From Nostoc calcicola FACHB-3891 (lineage in GTDB: Bacteria > Cyanobacteriota > Cyanobacteriia > Cyanobacteriales > Nostocaceae), in the NCBI RefSeq assembly GCF_014697355.1, contig NZ_JACJRQ010000029.1, positions 40,035 through 104,034 of the forward strand: DNA of 64,000 nt, in the 5' to 3' direction. Within the stretch, counting starts at the first letter, position 1, and each line of letters starts with the position of its first letter. Both the position numbers and the translations under genes were made by a program. The notes beneath the pieces were generated by a model. The model saw nothing but the letters and a program-made list of their open reading frames with translations, made no database searches and was not told where the DNA came from. Positions 1 through 8,312 of the stretch are shown in pieces.

Positions 1-6
1 CCCGAA

Positions 7-2388
7 ATGATTCAAGATCCAAGTTACCAGCAAGCCTGGGCGAAATGGGAAAAACATTCATCTAAAGAACTTACCCAAACCCAGGCGAGTAAGAGTCAGG
101 TATATGGCTTATTCATGGAGCCGCTAGGGGATTATGTCAATGGCAAAATTGTTCCGTTCCCAACCATTCAAAAACAACCTGCAACTCCAGTAAATATCAG
201 TCCCGACTCCAAAGATGGGCTTGGAGTAGCACTCAGTCTTGCCACTGCACTCGCAAAAGAACAAGGCAAGCTGCAAAACGATTACCAAGTTTCAGTCAAT
301 AATAATCCAGAAGCCCTTGCTGGACAGTATGGAGTAGAAACCCATGTCCAAAAGCCTGAAGCGGTGGCATACGCATCCGCCGAACACGCATTTAATCACC
401 AAAAGCAGTTGCATCCATCAGCTGATGAATACAAGTTAATGGTAGAAGTGCTTCAGGCTAAACTCGAACAACATCCCCGGCTAACTGAGGCGATCGCCAA
501 ACGCGGAGGAACTGAGTGGCTGGAAAACTGTACGGCAGTTGCAACAACGGGGGAAATCCCACGCCAGTCGCCTCTCCTATCGGAGACGCTGCGCGAACAA
601 GTCGGGGAACCCGATCACAGCGCTGGCTCCGCAACGCACCGCCTGAGTAATATAACTAACGCCCAGGATAAACAGTGGGAGGGTAAGGGTAAAGAATCCG
701 CATTTATTCAAGCCCTCGGCGAAGCATACAGCAATATAACTGAAAAGTCACAACAAACTACAGTACAAACCCAACAGGAAAAGTCCGAACAGACTGATCG
801 TCCGCTAACAAATCCACTGTCCAAACTCGAACCTATAAACGCTGCCGTCGCTGAACACATGAAAAAAGACATTGCGATGGCCCAAATAGCTACCCAGTTT
901 ATCGGTAAATCAGCTGCGCCCCCCGAAACACCTTCAAGCACTCGGAATTACGAGCAAGCATGGGGAGAACGCGCCAACACAGGAAATTACTCGAAAGACG
1001 ACATCATTATGGTATCCGGGTCTGGCCCGTGGCGCGGAGTGACAAGCGAGCTAATTGCCCAAACTTTTGAAAATCAGTATAAACCGTTACTGAGTAAGGC
1101 AATAGAAGCGAAAAGCTCTTTCATAGTCGGAAATGCACAAGGGACTGACCAATTAGTTCAAAATTATCTTCAAGAAAAAGGCTATAAAGTAGAACAAACT
1201 TCCCAAGGATACGCTGTATTAAATCCTGTAGAAAATACCAAAATTATTACCAACGCTATTTCTTCCAATACACAAGTATCACATAATCCATTTCTTGCTA
1301 AAGACAAGAGCATTCTCTCTCCACAACAAAATCAACAACCAAATATTGACCAAGCACTCGCATCACATTCTCAACCCAGAATGCAGCAGGTTGGAGTGAT
1401 GGATAGTATTATCGAGCGGATGAAAGCTAATACAGTGCAAAATCTTCAAGACTGGTATGTAGCAGCTGAAAAGCTCGGTAAATCAGAAACATATCTCAAT
1501 AGAATTCAGGAGGTAGCTGATTTATATATCAAAGAAAACATCAGTCTTGAGAACGCTTTTAAGGCGATGGAACAAGATATAAAGGAGCTAGAAAAAGTTA
1601 ACGAGATGACCAGTCTTGCCCAAAGTATCGAACTTCCAGTAGAAGGTTTAACTCCAGCGATACAAGCCAGTCTCCTCAGAGAATTGATCAAACAGCTTAA
1701 CATCCCTGATGATAAATTTGAAGAATCTGCAAAAAAGCCTCCAACTGCTGAGGAAAGAAAAGAGGCTGTGCTAAGGTTAAATTCGGAAATTAACAGAATC
1801 AGTAAAGTAGTGCAAGATGAAGCAAAAGTAAACTCTACAGAAATTAAACCTATCACTTTTGTTAGTCAAGTTAATCAAGAGTCATCTTCACAAGCCGAAG
1901 CAAGCCAGTTCACAGGAACCACAATTGAACCAGAGGTTATAAAAAACCCCACAAATAAAAATGATGACGATAATAATGGCAGCCCAGTAGAAGAGAGTCC
2001 AGAAGATAGAGTACAATCTCTTACCGCCGATTCTCAAATTAGACAGTTTGTTATTCCTGTAATTTTAGACCGCTTAGATATATTTGGAAAAGCAGATAAA
2101 GAGACACAAGGTGTCATTTATAAAAGTGAAGAATATACTGCAAGTCTAAAATTAGAAGAAGATTCGCAAACTCTTAGCCTTGATAGAAATTTGCCTGATT
2201 ACGAAGAAAGTCGAGAAGCACTCTTGGCATCTCGTGACAATAACTCAGAAGAGTACTCTATCACCATTAATAATCTCACCAAAGAGGAATTTGAACGTTT
2301 CAAGACTCTGTTCAATGAGCAACAAGCACGCCGCGAACAGAGTCAACAACAATTCAAAAACCAGGATTCTGCTAAAGAGCTAGATTAA
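7..2388 (+). CDS. NADAR-like plus SLOG/DUF2493-like nucleotide-binding protein, possibly 5'-partial
   Basis: A long acidic protein of 793 residues from the first ATG. The frame is open to the window edge, so the true start may lie upstream. Residues ~130-240 resemble a NADAR-type domain (LMVEVLQAKLEQHP, later WEGKGKESAFIQAL); this family acts on ADP-ribose-type nucleotides. Residues ~331-405 resemble a SLOG/DUF2493 Rossmann domain (IMVSGSGPWRGV, VGNAQGTDQLV, GYKV), which binds nucleotide ligands. The C-terminal half is low-complexity and coiled-coil-like, with no family I recognise. A Nostoc-type dispersed repeat lies in frame at residues ~186-214, inside the NADAR-like part, and probably forms a surface loop. 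The gene converges on and slightly overlaps the next small gene. Function is inferred from the folds only. Confidence 0.65.
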   Translation: MIQDPSYQQAWAKWEKHSSKELTQTQASKSQVYGLFMEPLGDYVNGKIVPFPTIQKQPATPVNISPDSKDGLGVALSLATALAKEQGKLQNDYQVSVNNNPEALAGQYGVETHVQKPEAVAYASAEHAFNHQKQLHPSADEYKLMVEVLQAKLEQHPRLTEAIAKRGGTEWLENCTAVATTGEIPRQSPLLSETLREQVGEPDHSAGSATHRLSNITNAQDKQWEGKGKESAFIQALGEAYSNITEKSQQTTVQTQQEKSEQTDRPLTNPLSKLEPINAAVAEHMKKDIAMAQIATQFIGKSAAPPETPSSTRNYEQAWGERANTGNYSKDDIIMVSGSGPWRGVTSELIAQTFENQYKPLLSKAIEAKSSFIVGNAQGTDQLVQNYLQEKGYKVEQTSQGYAVLNPVENTKIITNAISSNTQVSHNPFLAKDKSILSPQQNQQPNIDQALASHSQPRMQQVGVMDSIIERMKANTVQNLQDWYVAAEKLGKSETYLNRIQEVADLYIKENISLENAFKAMEQDIKELEKVNEMTSLAQSIELPVEGLTPAIQASLLRELIKQLNIPDDKFEESAKKPPTAEERKEAVLRLNSEINRISKVVQDEAKVNSTEIKPITFVSQVNQESSSQAEASQFTGTTIEPEVIKNPTNKNDDDNNGSPVEESPEDRVQSLTADSQIRQFVIPVILDRLDIFGKADKETQGVIYKSEEYTASLKLEEDSQTLSLDRNLPDYEESREALLASRDNNSEEYSITINNLTKEEFERFKTLFNEQQARREQSQQQFKNQDSAKELD
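561..646. repeat. Nostoc-type small dispersed repeat inside a coding region
   Basis: The stretch contains word patterns typical of small dispersed repeats in Nostoc genomes (tcggagacgctgcgcgaac and cagcgctggctccgcaacgc). It is GC-rich compared with its surroundings and encodes about 29 residues without breaking the frame, splitting the NADAR-like motif block of the host gene. The repeat type is recognised from memory, not by search. Confidence 0.6.
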
Positions 2389-2630
2389 ATCAACCCAAAC
2401 CACACGCCATACATAAAAGCTATAAATCCAAAAATCAGCTTTTTATTAAAACTCAGGGGGGTCTTGGGACAAATAACAACCGCAACAGCAAAATAGTAAA
2501 AAGACGCAGTAAAGTCAAACAAACTCGTCGGGTTAACAGGCAATCTGCCTAACCCGACCAAACATAGCATCCCCATTAAAGACCAAACAACAATATTTTC
2601 TATCCATCCTAAAACTTTATCGCCTTTCAT
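2385..2630 (-). CDS. small membrane protein, three hydrophobic segments
   Basis: An 81-residue protein with three likely membrane helices at residues ~13-31, ~38-56 and ~63-81. Its stop codon overlaps the end of the convergent upstream gene by four bases. I recognise no family. A short basic N-terminus (MKGDK) precedes the first helix. Small polytopic proteins like this are common on cyanobacterial plasmids, but no role can be assigned from the sequence. About 260 AT-rich bases, with no further gene that I can see, separate it from the LuxR-type regulator. Confidence 0.45.
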   Translation of the reverse strand: MKGDKVLGWIENIVVWSLMGMLCLVGLGRLPVNPTSLFDFTASFYYFAVAVVICPKTPLSFNKKLIFGFIAFMYGVWFGLI

Positions 2631-2894
2631 AAAAAATTATCTATTCCTCTATCAATTCGCTGATAACTATTAAAATCAGTACTGATAAATAAAATCATCT
2701 AGTCAATATATTGCTTAATGAAAACTACACAAATCACCCAATCACTTTGTAAAGTTTTTACAAATAATAATAAAGTTTTTAAATAAGCTAATTATTTTAT
2801 AGTAATTGTAAAGATTAAGAAATATAAAAAAGGTAAGTGCTATAAGTATTATTGTCAGGGACAATACCAATACCAAACCCAAAAAGCATATAAT

Positions 2895-3683
2895 ATGAAA
2901 CCTATTAATGTTGTCATCATTGAAAATGAGAACATATCTAGGATTGGCGCGGCAGCAATATTATCTGAAACTGGTGCAATCCAAGTATGTGGCGTTGCCA
3001 AATACGGAAAACAAGGAATAGAAATTGTTGACAAAGAAAAACCAGATATCGTAATTATAAATATTGATTTACCGGATATCGATGGCATTGATGTAATAAG
3101 CACAATTAAATCCAAACACGCATCAATTAGAATTGTGGTTATAACTGCAAATAGCAGCCGAGATACCATTAATGCGGCAATTAGTAATGGCGCAGACTGC
3201 TACTACGCTAAAAATAGCGTTAGAGAAGAAGTAGGAGAAAGATTCGTTGAAGCAGTAATGGCTGCGTACAATAACGAATCATGGATTGACCCAACTATTA
3301 ATCGTATTTTGATTGATAGTCTCAGGTCAAATGACACACCCGATAGAAATGCACTAGATTTGTTAAGTGATTTCTCTAATAAAGAAATCACAGTTCTTCA
3401 ATTAGCTGCCGGAGGCATGAAAAATAATGAAATTGCCAATGTAATGTATGTTTCCGAAGGTACAGTAAGGTCATATCTACATAATTCATTTATCAAGCTA
3501 GGAGTCAAAGATAGGTTAAACGCTATCCGCGAAGCAATCCGCCTGGGAATCCTCAGCTTTACAGACATGAAAATCGAAGAAGAAGTTACTCAAGAAACCC
3601 ACACAAGAGTCAAAAACAACCAAAATAGTCAAAAAGATACAACTAAAACGAGTAATAAGGGATACAAAGGCTGGGTTGCCTAG
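2895..3683 (+). CDS. LuxR/NarL-type response regulator with altered phosphoacceptor site
   Basis: A two-domain transcription regulator. Residues 1-~122 form a receiver domain with Thr84 and Lys106 in their usual places, and residues ~159-215 form a LuxR-type helix-turn-helix (NKEITVLQLAAGG, NNEIANVMYVSEGTVRSYL). The phosphoacceptor aspartate is replaced by Asn56 (IINIDLPDIDG), and the second acidic-pocket residue is Asn11 instead of Asp. Phosphorelay control is therefore unlikely, and the protein may bind DNA constitutively or respond to another signal. A hydrophilic tail of ~40 residues follows the HTH. It stands alone, convergent with the ParA-like operon (4 bp between stop codons). No histidine kinase gene is nearby. 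Confidence 0.85.
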   Translation: MKPINVVIIENENISRIGAAAILSETGAIQVCGVAKYGKQGIEIVDKEKPDIVIINIDLPDIDGIDVISTIKSKHASIRIVVITANSSRDTINAAISNGADCYYAKNSVREEVGERFVEAVMAAYNNESWIDPTINRILIDSLRSNDTPDRNALDLLSDFSNKEITVLQLAAGGMKNNEIANVMYVSEGTVRSYLHNSFIKLGVKDRLNAIREAIRLGILSFTDMKIEEEVTQETHTRVKNNQNSQKDTTKTSNKGYKGWVA

Positions 3684-3687
3684 AAAA

Positions 3688-4308
3688 TTAATCAACTGCA
3701 ATTATGCAGCCACCTGAATACTTCTTCTGCTGGCGGCAAGTTTTAATGATGGCGGCGTTTTTAACATAAATACTACGCGCTACCTTACCTTCATTGGATT
3801 TAGCCCAATCCAGAAGCTTTTTATCTTCAAGTTGTAAGATGGCAGATCCAGAAGCCGCCGGCTGAAAAGTTACACTTCCAGCGATGGTCTTGTGTGTAAA
3901 AACACCAATTGCAGTCCCTAAAGCTAGTACAAAACCCAATACCCCTGCCACTTGTGCCAATCGCCAATTACTTACACCCAAGTGAGGCAAAACCCCACCA
4001 GCTTGCTTAGTCATCTTAACCAGATCCTTCGCTGCTTCTGCGATCGCACTCTTTTGTTGGTGTATAGCCACCTTAGAAGCACTATTAAGCTTATCGTCTA
4101 CCATGTCAGTCCAACCCACCACAAGGGAGTCAAGCCTACCAGGTAGCTGCTGCAATGCAAACTGGGTTGTACCTAGTTCGGCGTATAGGTTAAACAAGGG
4201 GTCATCAGGCCGAATACCCAATTTCAGTATCCAATCAGTAACCTCTGCTTTTTTTTCTTCAGAATATTCTGCAACAACTTTTTCAACAACTTTTGCAATA
4301 TTGGTCAT
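3688..4308 (-). CDS. single-span membrane protein of the ParA-like operon
   Basis: A 206-residue protein of no family I can name with confidence. The N-terminal ~110 residues are helical and soluble-looking, one membrane helix lies at ~114-137 (QVAGVLGFVLALGTAIGVF), and the C-terminal ~65 residues contain two cysteines (TCRQQ, GGCIIAVD). It is the last gene of a minus-strand set with two ParA-like ATPases, 55 bp after the second. A membrane protein co-transcribed with ParA-like ATPases could anchor or position them at the membrane; that is inference from context. Confidence 0.6.
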   Translation of the reverse strand: MTNIAKVVEKVVAEYSEEKKAEVTDWILKLGIRPDDPLFNLYAELGTTQFALQQLPGRLDSLVVGWTDMVDDKLNSASKVAIHQQKSAIAEAAKDLVKMTKQAGGVLPHLGVSNWRLAQVAGVLGFVLALGTAIGVFTHKTIAGSVTFQPAASGSAILQLEDKKLLDWAKSNEGKVARSIYVKNAAIIKTCRQQKKYSGGCIIAVD

Positions 4309-4363
4309 AGGTTGTTTAAATAGTCAATTTGAAATCTCACTGTTAATTTGGTAAAGCCAATAC

Positions 4364-5170
4364 TTACCATTTCTCAGATTCAATATCTTCAGTTACATCA
4401 TGATTGGAAGGACTTTGTTTATTTGCACTTACAGAAGCTAATTCTGCACAGTTCGTACTCAACCCTAGATAATTAGAAGCTATTCTATTAGAAACAATAG
4501 AATTATGAAAATTCTCCATCCAGTTGAATACTATCGAACGCTGAATAGTATTAAGAGGAGAGTTAGTTTCAATCAGTTGAGCATAAGGTAAATCAGTATC
4601 CTCAAGTAACTGGTAAAAGTCATTATGTAACCCACCTAAAACTAGTTCCAAGCCGTTTAACTTTTTAATAGCAGCTTGGAATTGACTCCCCTCATAGTAT
4701 CGAAATCGCTTGCCAAAGTAATGATTTTGGATAACAACATAGTCAACCTGACTACCAAAATGCTGGTATAAATCCTGAAGATAATCTTCAACACAGTCTT
4801 TACGGTGTGATATCGGGTGCAAGAAAGTAACACGATATCCTAGACAATTAAGATTTTCTATCAGTGAAACATCTCTATCAAAAAACTTGAATTCTCGAAG
4901 ATTTTGACCTGGCATATCAGTCAAAATAACTTCAATTTTCGGAAACATTTCTAAGTCGAGTAATAACCTATCAGAATCGCCTCTAGAGAATCCCAAATGG
5001 TTTATCTCAAAGCATTGTGTTTGATACATCGATAGCTTATTGCGATGCCCGTGGTAGAAAACACGCACATTGAGTTTATTTTTCAAGTACAACTCTAGCA
5101 AGAGTTTAGAAGTTGTGGACTTACCTACACGAGCATCACCTGATGTAATTATGAAACGTTTTCTAAACAT
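4364..5170 (-). CDS. ParA/MinD-like ATPase without the signature lysine
   Basis: A 268-residue P-loop protein. The Walker A motif GDARVGKST (residues 11-19) keeps the catalytic Lys17, but the ParA signature lysine position is Asp12, so it is a P-loop ATPase of ParA descent without the deviant Walker A that supports sandwich dimers. A Walker B-like strand, VILTDMPGQ, follows at ~80-90. It lies 23 bp downstream of an orthodox ParA-like gene to which it is related in length and layout (VDYVVIQNHYFGKRF matches VDYIVVKNLFHGEEE), so the pair is probably an old duplication. Likely role: plasmid segregation or positioning with its partner. The function is inferred. Confidence 0.7.
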   Translation of the reverse strand: MFRKRFIITSGDARVGKSTTSKLLLELYLKNKLNVRVFYHGHRNKLSMYQTQCFEINHLGFSRGDSDRLLLDLEMFPKIEVILTDMPGQNLREFKFFDRDVSLIENLNCLGYRVTFLHPISHRKDCVEDYLQDLYQHFGSQVDYVVIQNHYFGKRFRYYEGSQFQAAIKKLNGLELVLGGLHNDFYQLLEDTDLPYAQLIETNSPLNTIQRSIVFNWMENFHNSIVSNRIASNYLGLSTNCAELASVSANKQSPSNHDVTEDIESEKW

Positions 5171-5193
5171 AATAAACTAAGCAAACTACTAAA

Positions 5194-6105
5194 TTAAGCA
5201 GCTATATCTTGAGATTGTAAATTTGAATCTTGATTTTTAGCTTTTTCTTCATTTTCTCTAAGCTCTTTAGACTTTTCAACAACTGCTGGATAGTAACAAT
5301 CATCTGGTTGTATATCAAAGCCAAATAAATTAAATGCTGGCTTAATTTGCGCTTCAAACTCAGCAAGCCAAGATTTAATTCTCGATTTAATCACAATATT
5401 TGTTCCTTTATGAGTCTGACCTTCATTAAATGTCAGAGCATGGCGGTCAATAAAGTCGTAGGATTTGTAGAATAAATCTGGCATCACAAGTTCTACCAGA
5501 CCTTCAGCAAGCAGATTTTGACGCAGAAAAGCATCATTATAACGCTCAAATTTTTCTTCTTCACCATGAAATAAGTTCTTAACAACAATATAATCTACTT
5601 GGTCTTTACAAAGTTCACGCAGTTTTTCTAGAACATTTATGGAATCAAGAACCCTACTAATCACTGAAACCATCGTAACTCTACAATTAATATCGGTTTT
5701 AAGCACTTCAAAAAATGAAAGTTCCTTGACATAACTTTCAAAAAAGCCTCCCGATTGTGCTGGCAAGTCTAATAATGTAATAGGGCAATCACTCTCATCT
5801 AAATTAATTAATAAATCGTCAGCACCACCTCTATGGAAAATATCAATGTAACGGATTATCGGTCGGTAGTCTTTTTTGAAATATCTTTCTAACTGGGGAT
5901 TTCTTAAGTCAGCTTCATAAGTGACACAGGGTAAATTTTTATTAATGTATAGTTGAAATAGCGCTCGTGCAAAGGTACTTTTTCCCACACCACCTTTATC
6001 ACCCGTGACAATTATTAGACGCTTTTGAGGTTTACTATTATTAATATTGGTTGTATTATCATCAGACATGACTTTTTTACCCTTATTGTTTCTATTTGGA
6101 GACAT
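5194..6105 (-). CDS. ParA-like partition ATPase
   Basis: A 303-residue ATPase with an intact deviant Walker A, DKGGVGKST, at residues 36-44 (signature Lys37, catalytic Lys42) and a Walker B strand TLLDLPAQSGG near residue 120. Such proteins bind DNA non-specifically as ATP dimers and move plasmid or protein cargo. The first ATG is preceded by AGAGG at six bases, which supports the start over the later ATG (MSDD). It opens the minus-strand operon, followed by the degenerate paralogue and a membrane protein. No ParB-type gene is visible beside it, so the adaptor and the centromere are unknown; the 800-bp gene-free stretch upstream would be the place to look. Confidence 0.75.
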   Translation of the reverse strand: MSPNRNNKGKKVMSDDNTTNINNSKPQKRLIIVTGDKGGVGKSTFARALFQLYINKNLPCVTYEADLRNPQLERYFKKDYRPIIRYIDIFHRGGADDLLINLDESDCPITLLDLPAQSGGFFESYVKELSFFEVLKTDINCRVTMVSVISRVLDSINVLEKLRELCKDQVDYIVVKNLFHGEEEKFERYNDAFLRQNLLAEGLVELVMPDLFYKSYDFIDRHALTFNEGQTHKGTNIVIKSRIKSWLAEFEAQIKPAFNLFGFDIQPDDCYYPAVVEKSKELRENEEKAKNQDSNLQSQDIAA

Positions 6106-6906
6106 AACATTCCTCTACAAAGCAAATACACTTTGTTGATGTAAATCGAAACTTTTAAACCTTCTTTTTGAGAAAACAATTCATTTGTAATAGTTGAAAC
6201 CCATTTAGTAGAAGCAAGCTTTAACGATAAAACTAGTTATACAGGTTCTCAGGAAACCATATAAAATGGCTACATCATTCTATGAATACTTCCAGAATAA
6301 ATAATCAGAAGTATACTTGTGCAAAAATGTCAATGCCTGCATCAATTTTAAAATGCTCATATACTTGCCCTGAAAATTAGCTATATGAGGAAGCCAATAA
6401 ATACTCATTATTCAATGAAATCTGACTACTTTATTTTATATAGATTGGTTTTAGTATGTAACCTTTCCCTTAAAAAGCCAATCAACAAAACTTAAATATT
6501 TAACCAACATTTGTTTATATATAAATTAGTAACAAATTTCATTTAGTTTGCCTAAAGTATCATAAAATATTAAAATATATACAAAAATTTAGGGAATTTA
6601 TTAAGCTAAAATGTCCTCGAATAAACTTATAAAAATCACAAAAATTACCAGATGAAAGCGATGCCTAAGGCAACCTCATGGAACGCTACTCAACAAAAAG
6701 ACCAAGTTACACATATGCGGGTTTAGAATGAAATAGCAGGGGAGCGGGGAGCAGGGGAGAAAAACCACCCACAAGGGGTGGGGTTTCAACCAAGGGAGAA
6801 AAGGAGTAAGGGTGCTTTCGCCCACGAGGGGCGAGGTTTGTACCTTTTTCCCTGCCCCCTGCCCCTTATCAACTTTTTGGTCTGATGAAGATTTTGATGA
6901 TTATTT
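6106..6906. other. 800-bp gene-free region upstream of the ParA-like operon
   Basis: AT-rich and without a convincing coding frame on either strand. The ParA-like promoter should lie in the left part. A dispersed-repeat fragment (gcgatgcctaaggc) starts at ~6660, followed by a GC-rich inverted-repeat block at 6738-6869. I saw no clear iteron array in the AT-rich part. Confidence 0.5.
6738..6869. repeat. GC-rich inverted-repeat block (MITE-like)
   Basis: G-rich words (aggggagcggggagcagggg) at the left end are matched by C-rich words (ccctgccccctgcccctt) at the right end, so the whole block can fold on itself. Inside it are two smaller hairpin-prone segments (accacccacaaggggtgg and ctttcgcccacgaggggcgag). 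Blocks of this sort are scattered in Nostoc-type genomes. It contains no coding frame. Confidence 0.55.
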
Positions 6907-7194
6907 CTAGTCAGTTTCAGTATCATCATCTAGCCAGTCATCATCTTCCTCAGCAAAAGCTAGTTCAAATACTTCTTGTAACTCCTCCGAATCTATAAGT
7001 CCATCATCATTAATGCAAAGGTCTTTTCTACAGTCTTTACAGATAACCTCACCTATTTCTGTATAAAGTAAATCGCTAGATGAGCCGCAACTGAAACAAC
7101 CATAGTTAAACTTATCAAACTTTTCTAAAATTCTAATTGCAATATTTTTGTCTTCTATGCCGAATTGCTCCATTGCCCATTTGATATCTAGCAT
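6907..7194 (-). CDS. small acidic protein with a CxxC-CxxC zinc-ribbon-like knuckle
   Basis: A 95-residue protein with two cysteine pairs in the middle (CFSC near residue 33 and CKDC near residue 53), spaced as in a small zinc ribbon. The C-terminal third is very acidic (AEEDDDWLDDDTETD). I recognise no family. It could be a small plasmid-encoded regulator or adaptor that binds a partner through the metal knuckle. It stands alone, just after the inverted-repeat block and 270 bp from the next gene. Confidence 0.5.
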   Translation of the reverse strand: MLDIKWAMEQFGIEDKNIAIRILEKFDKFNYGCFSCGSSSDLLYTEIGEVICKDCRKDLCINDDGLIDSEELQEVFELAFAEEDDDWLDDDTETD

Positions 7195-7289
7195 AGTTAT
7201 TTTCTGGTAGATTGAGCTTTGCTATAGCTTTTGATTATCTCTCAAAACTAATCAATAACTACACTTGTGGAATAGTGCTACTGATCCGC

Positions 7290-7400
7290 AGTTGTTACAG
7301 TGCGATCGCTCTTGTGAAAGGTGCGATGCCTACGGTGGTCACTGAGCGCGGCCGTTGTGCAGGTTGTTCGGTGTCACATTTTCCCTTTAAGAGTATCTCA
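7290..7400. repeat. dispersed-repeat stretch with HIP1
   Basis: Contains gtgcgatcgctc and the word gcgatgcctacggtgg, both typical of Nostoc dispersed repeats and related to words at ~6660 and ~41240. The apparent 71-residue frame across it is best explained by the repeat and is not called as a gene. Confidence 0.45.
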
Positions 7401-7464
7401 TCGCTACCATGCCAAAAAACGAACTAAAGGCATAAGCTTGTTAGCCCCACTCCTGCTCTAAAAA

Positions 7465-7731
7465 TTAACCCGCTCCCTCTGTCTTATCTTCTGAGGAATT
7501 GTGGGAAGAAATTTTTTTGGCGATCGCATCCAATATCGTTGATATCTGGTCAGGGCTATTTAAATTAACTTGGTATACATTCGTAGCATGAACTTGATTA
7601 GAGCCTATCACCACTTGTAAGCCAGGTTCGCCCAGCAGATGCTTGATTAACTTAGCTTTTCCCTCAGCATCCAAGTGATCGCAGTTTTCCATTAATTCTT
7701 TTAAAAAATCATCCTCACCCTTATTTACCAC
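7465..7731 (-). CDS. small hypothetical protein downstream of an XRE regulator
   Basis: An 88-residue protein beginning with GTG. The N-terminal part is helical and charged (DDFLKELMENCDHLDAEGKAKLIKHLL), the middle is a predicted beta stretch (LQVVIGSNQVHATNVYQVNL), and the C-terminus is a helix with a polar tail. I recognise no family. It follows the HTH gene by 40 bp on the same strand and the two are probably co-transcribed, so it may be a partner or a regulated accessory of that repressor. Confidence 0.5.
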   Translation of the reverse strand: MVNKGEDDFLKELMENCDHLDAEGKAKLIKHLLGEPGLQVVIGSNQVHATNVYQVNLNSPDQISTILDAIAKKISSHNSSEDKTEGAG

Positions 7732-7771
7732 AATAAGCGCCTAAGTGTATATATAAAAATTTCTCAGGCAA

Positions 7772-8125
7772 TCATACTGCTACTTGCAGGTCGCTCGTAT
7801 CCGTATTTTTTCCAGATATGGCCCCTGGTTGTAATACCCAAGCGGCGATCGCTTGTAGTATTTCAGCCTTTTCTTTAGGTGTGGCAGCTTCAATTAGTTG
7901 AATAGGCGTTAACTCAACTACTCCTATTCTCGCTAGTGCTGGAATTCTACAACTTTCTGGCAGGGCATGAAGGATTTTGAAGTAATTACCAGCTTTTAGG
8001 TCGTTTTTGCCATCAAGAAACTTACTAATAGTACTCTCGTGGACACCAGCCCTAACAGAAATCTCTCTTGCTGTTAAGCAACTTTCCTTAATTGCTGTAA
8101 TTAATATTTCTTGATGTTTATCCAT
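7772..8125 (-). CDS. XRE-family HTH repressor-like protein
   Basis: A 117-residue protein with a lambda-repressor-type helix-turn-helix in residues ~8-55 (LTAREISVRAGVHESTISKFLDGKNDL). The rest is helical (PIQLIEAATPKEKAEILQAIAAWVL). It is divergent from the winged-helix replication-like gene at 8313, with 187 bp between them, so it is well placed to control both its own operon and that gene. The role as a plasmid copy or replication regulator is inference. Confidence 0.75.
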   Translation of the reverse strand: MDKHQEILITAIKESCLTAREISVRAGVHESTISKFLDGKNDLKAGNYFKILHALPESCRIPALARIGVVELTPIQLIEAATPKEKAEILQAIAAWVLQPGAISGKNTDTSDLQVAV

Positions 8126-8312
8126 ATTGCCACTACTTGCTTTTTTTCAAGTTATTGAATACTATCAAATCTGTCTAGAAAATACAATTTAGCAAAAATC
8201 ACACTGGCTTAATGGTGCTGGGGTGACAGTTTTGTGAAATTTTAGCGACTTTTACAACAAACTAGCTCTATTTGCATATGCGGGTAAGGGCAAAACTCAT
8301 TTTATCCATATT

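Noticed and set aside
7212..7427. 71-residue plus-strand frame
   Set aside because: It covers a dispersed repeat with HIP1; the composition (many Cys, Arg, Val) is that of translated repeat DNA, and no ribosome site was seen.
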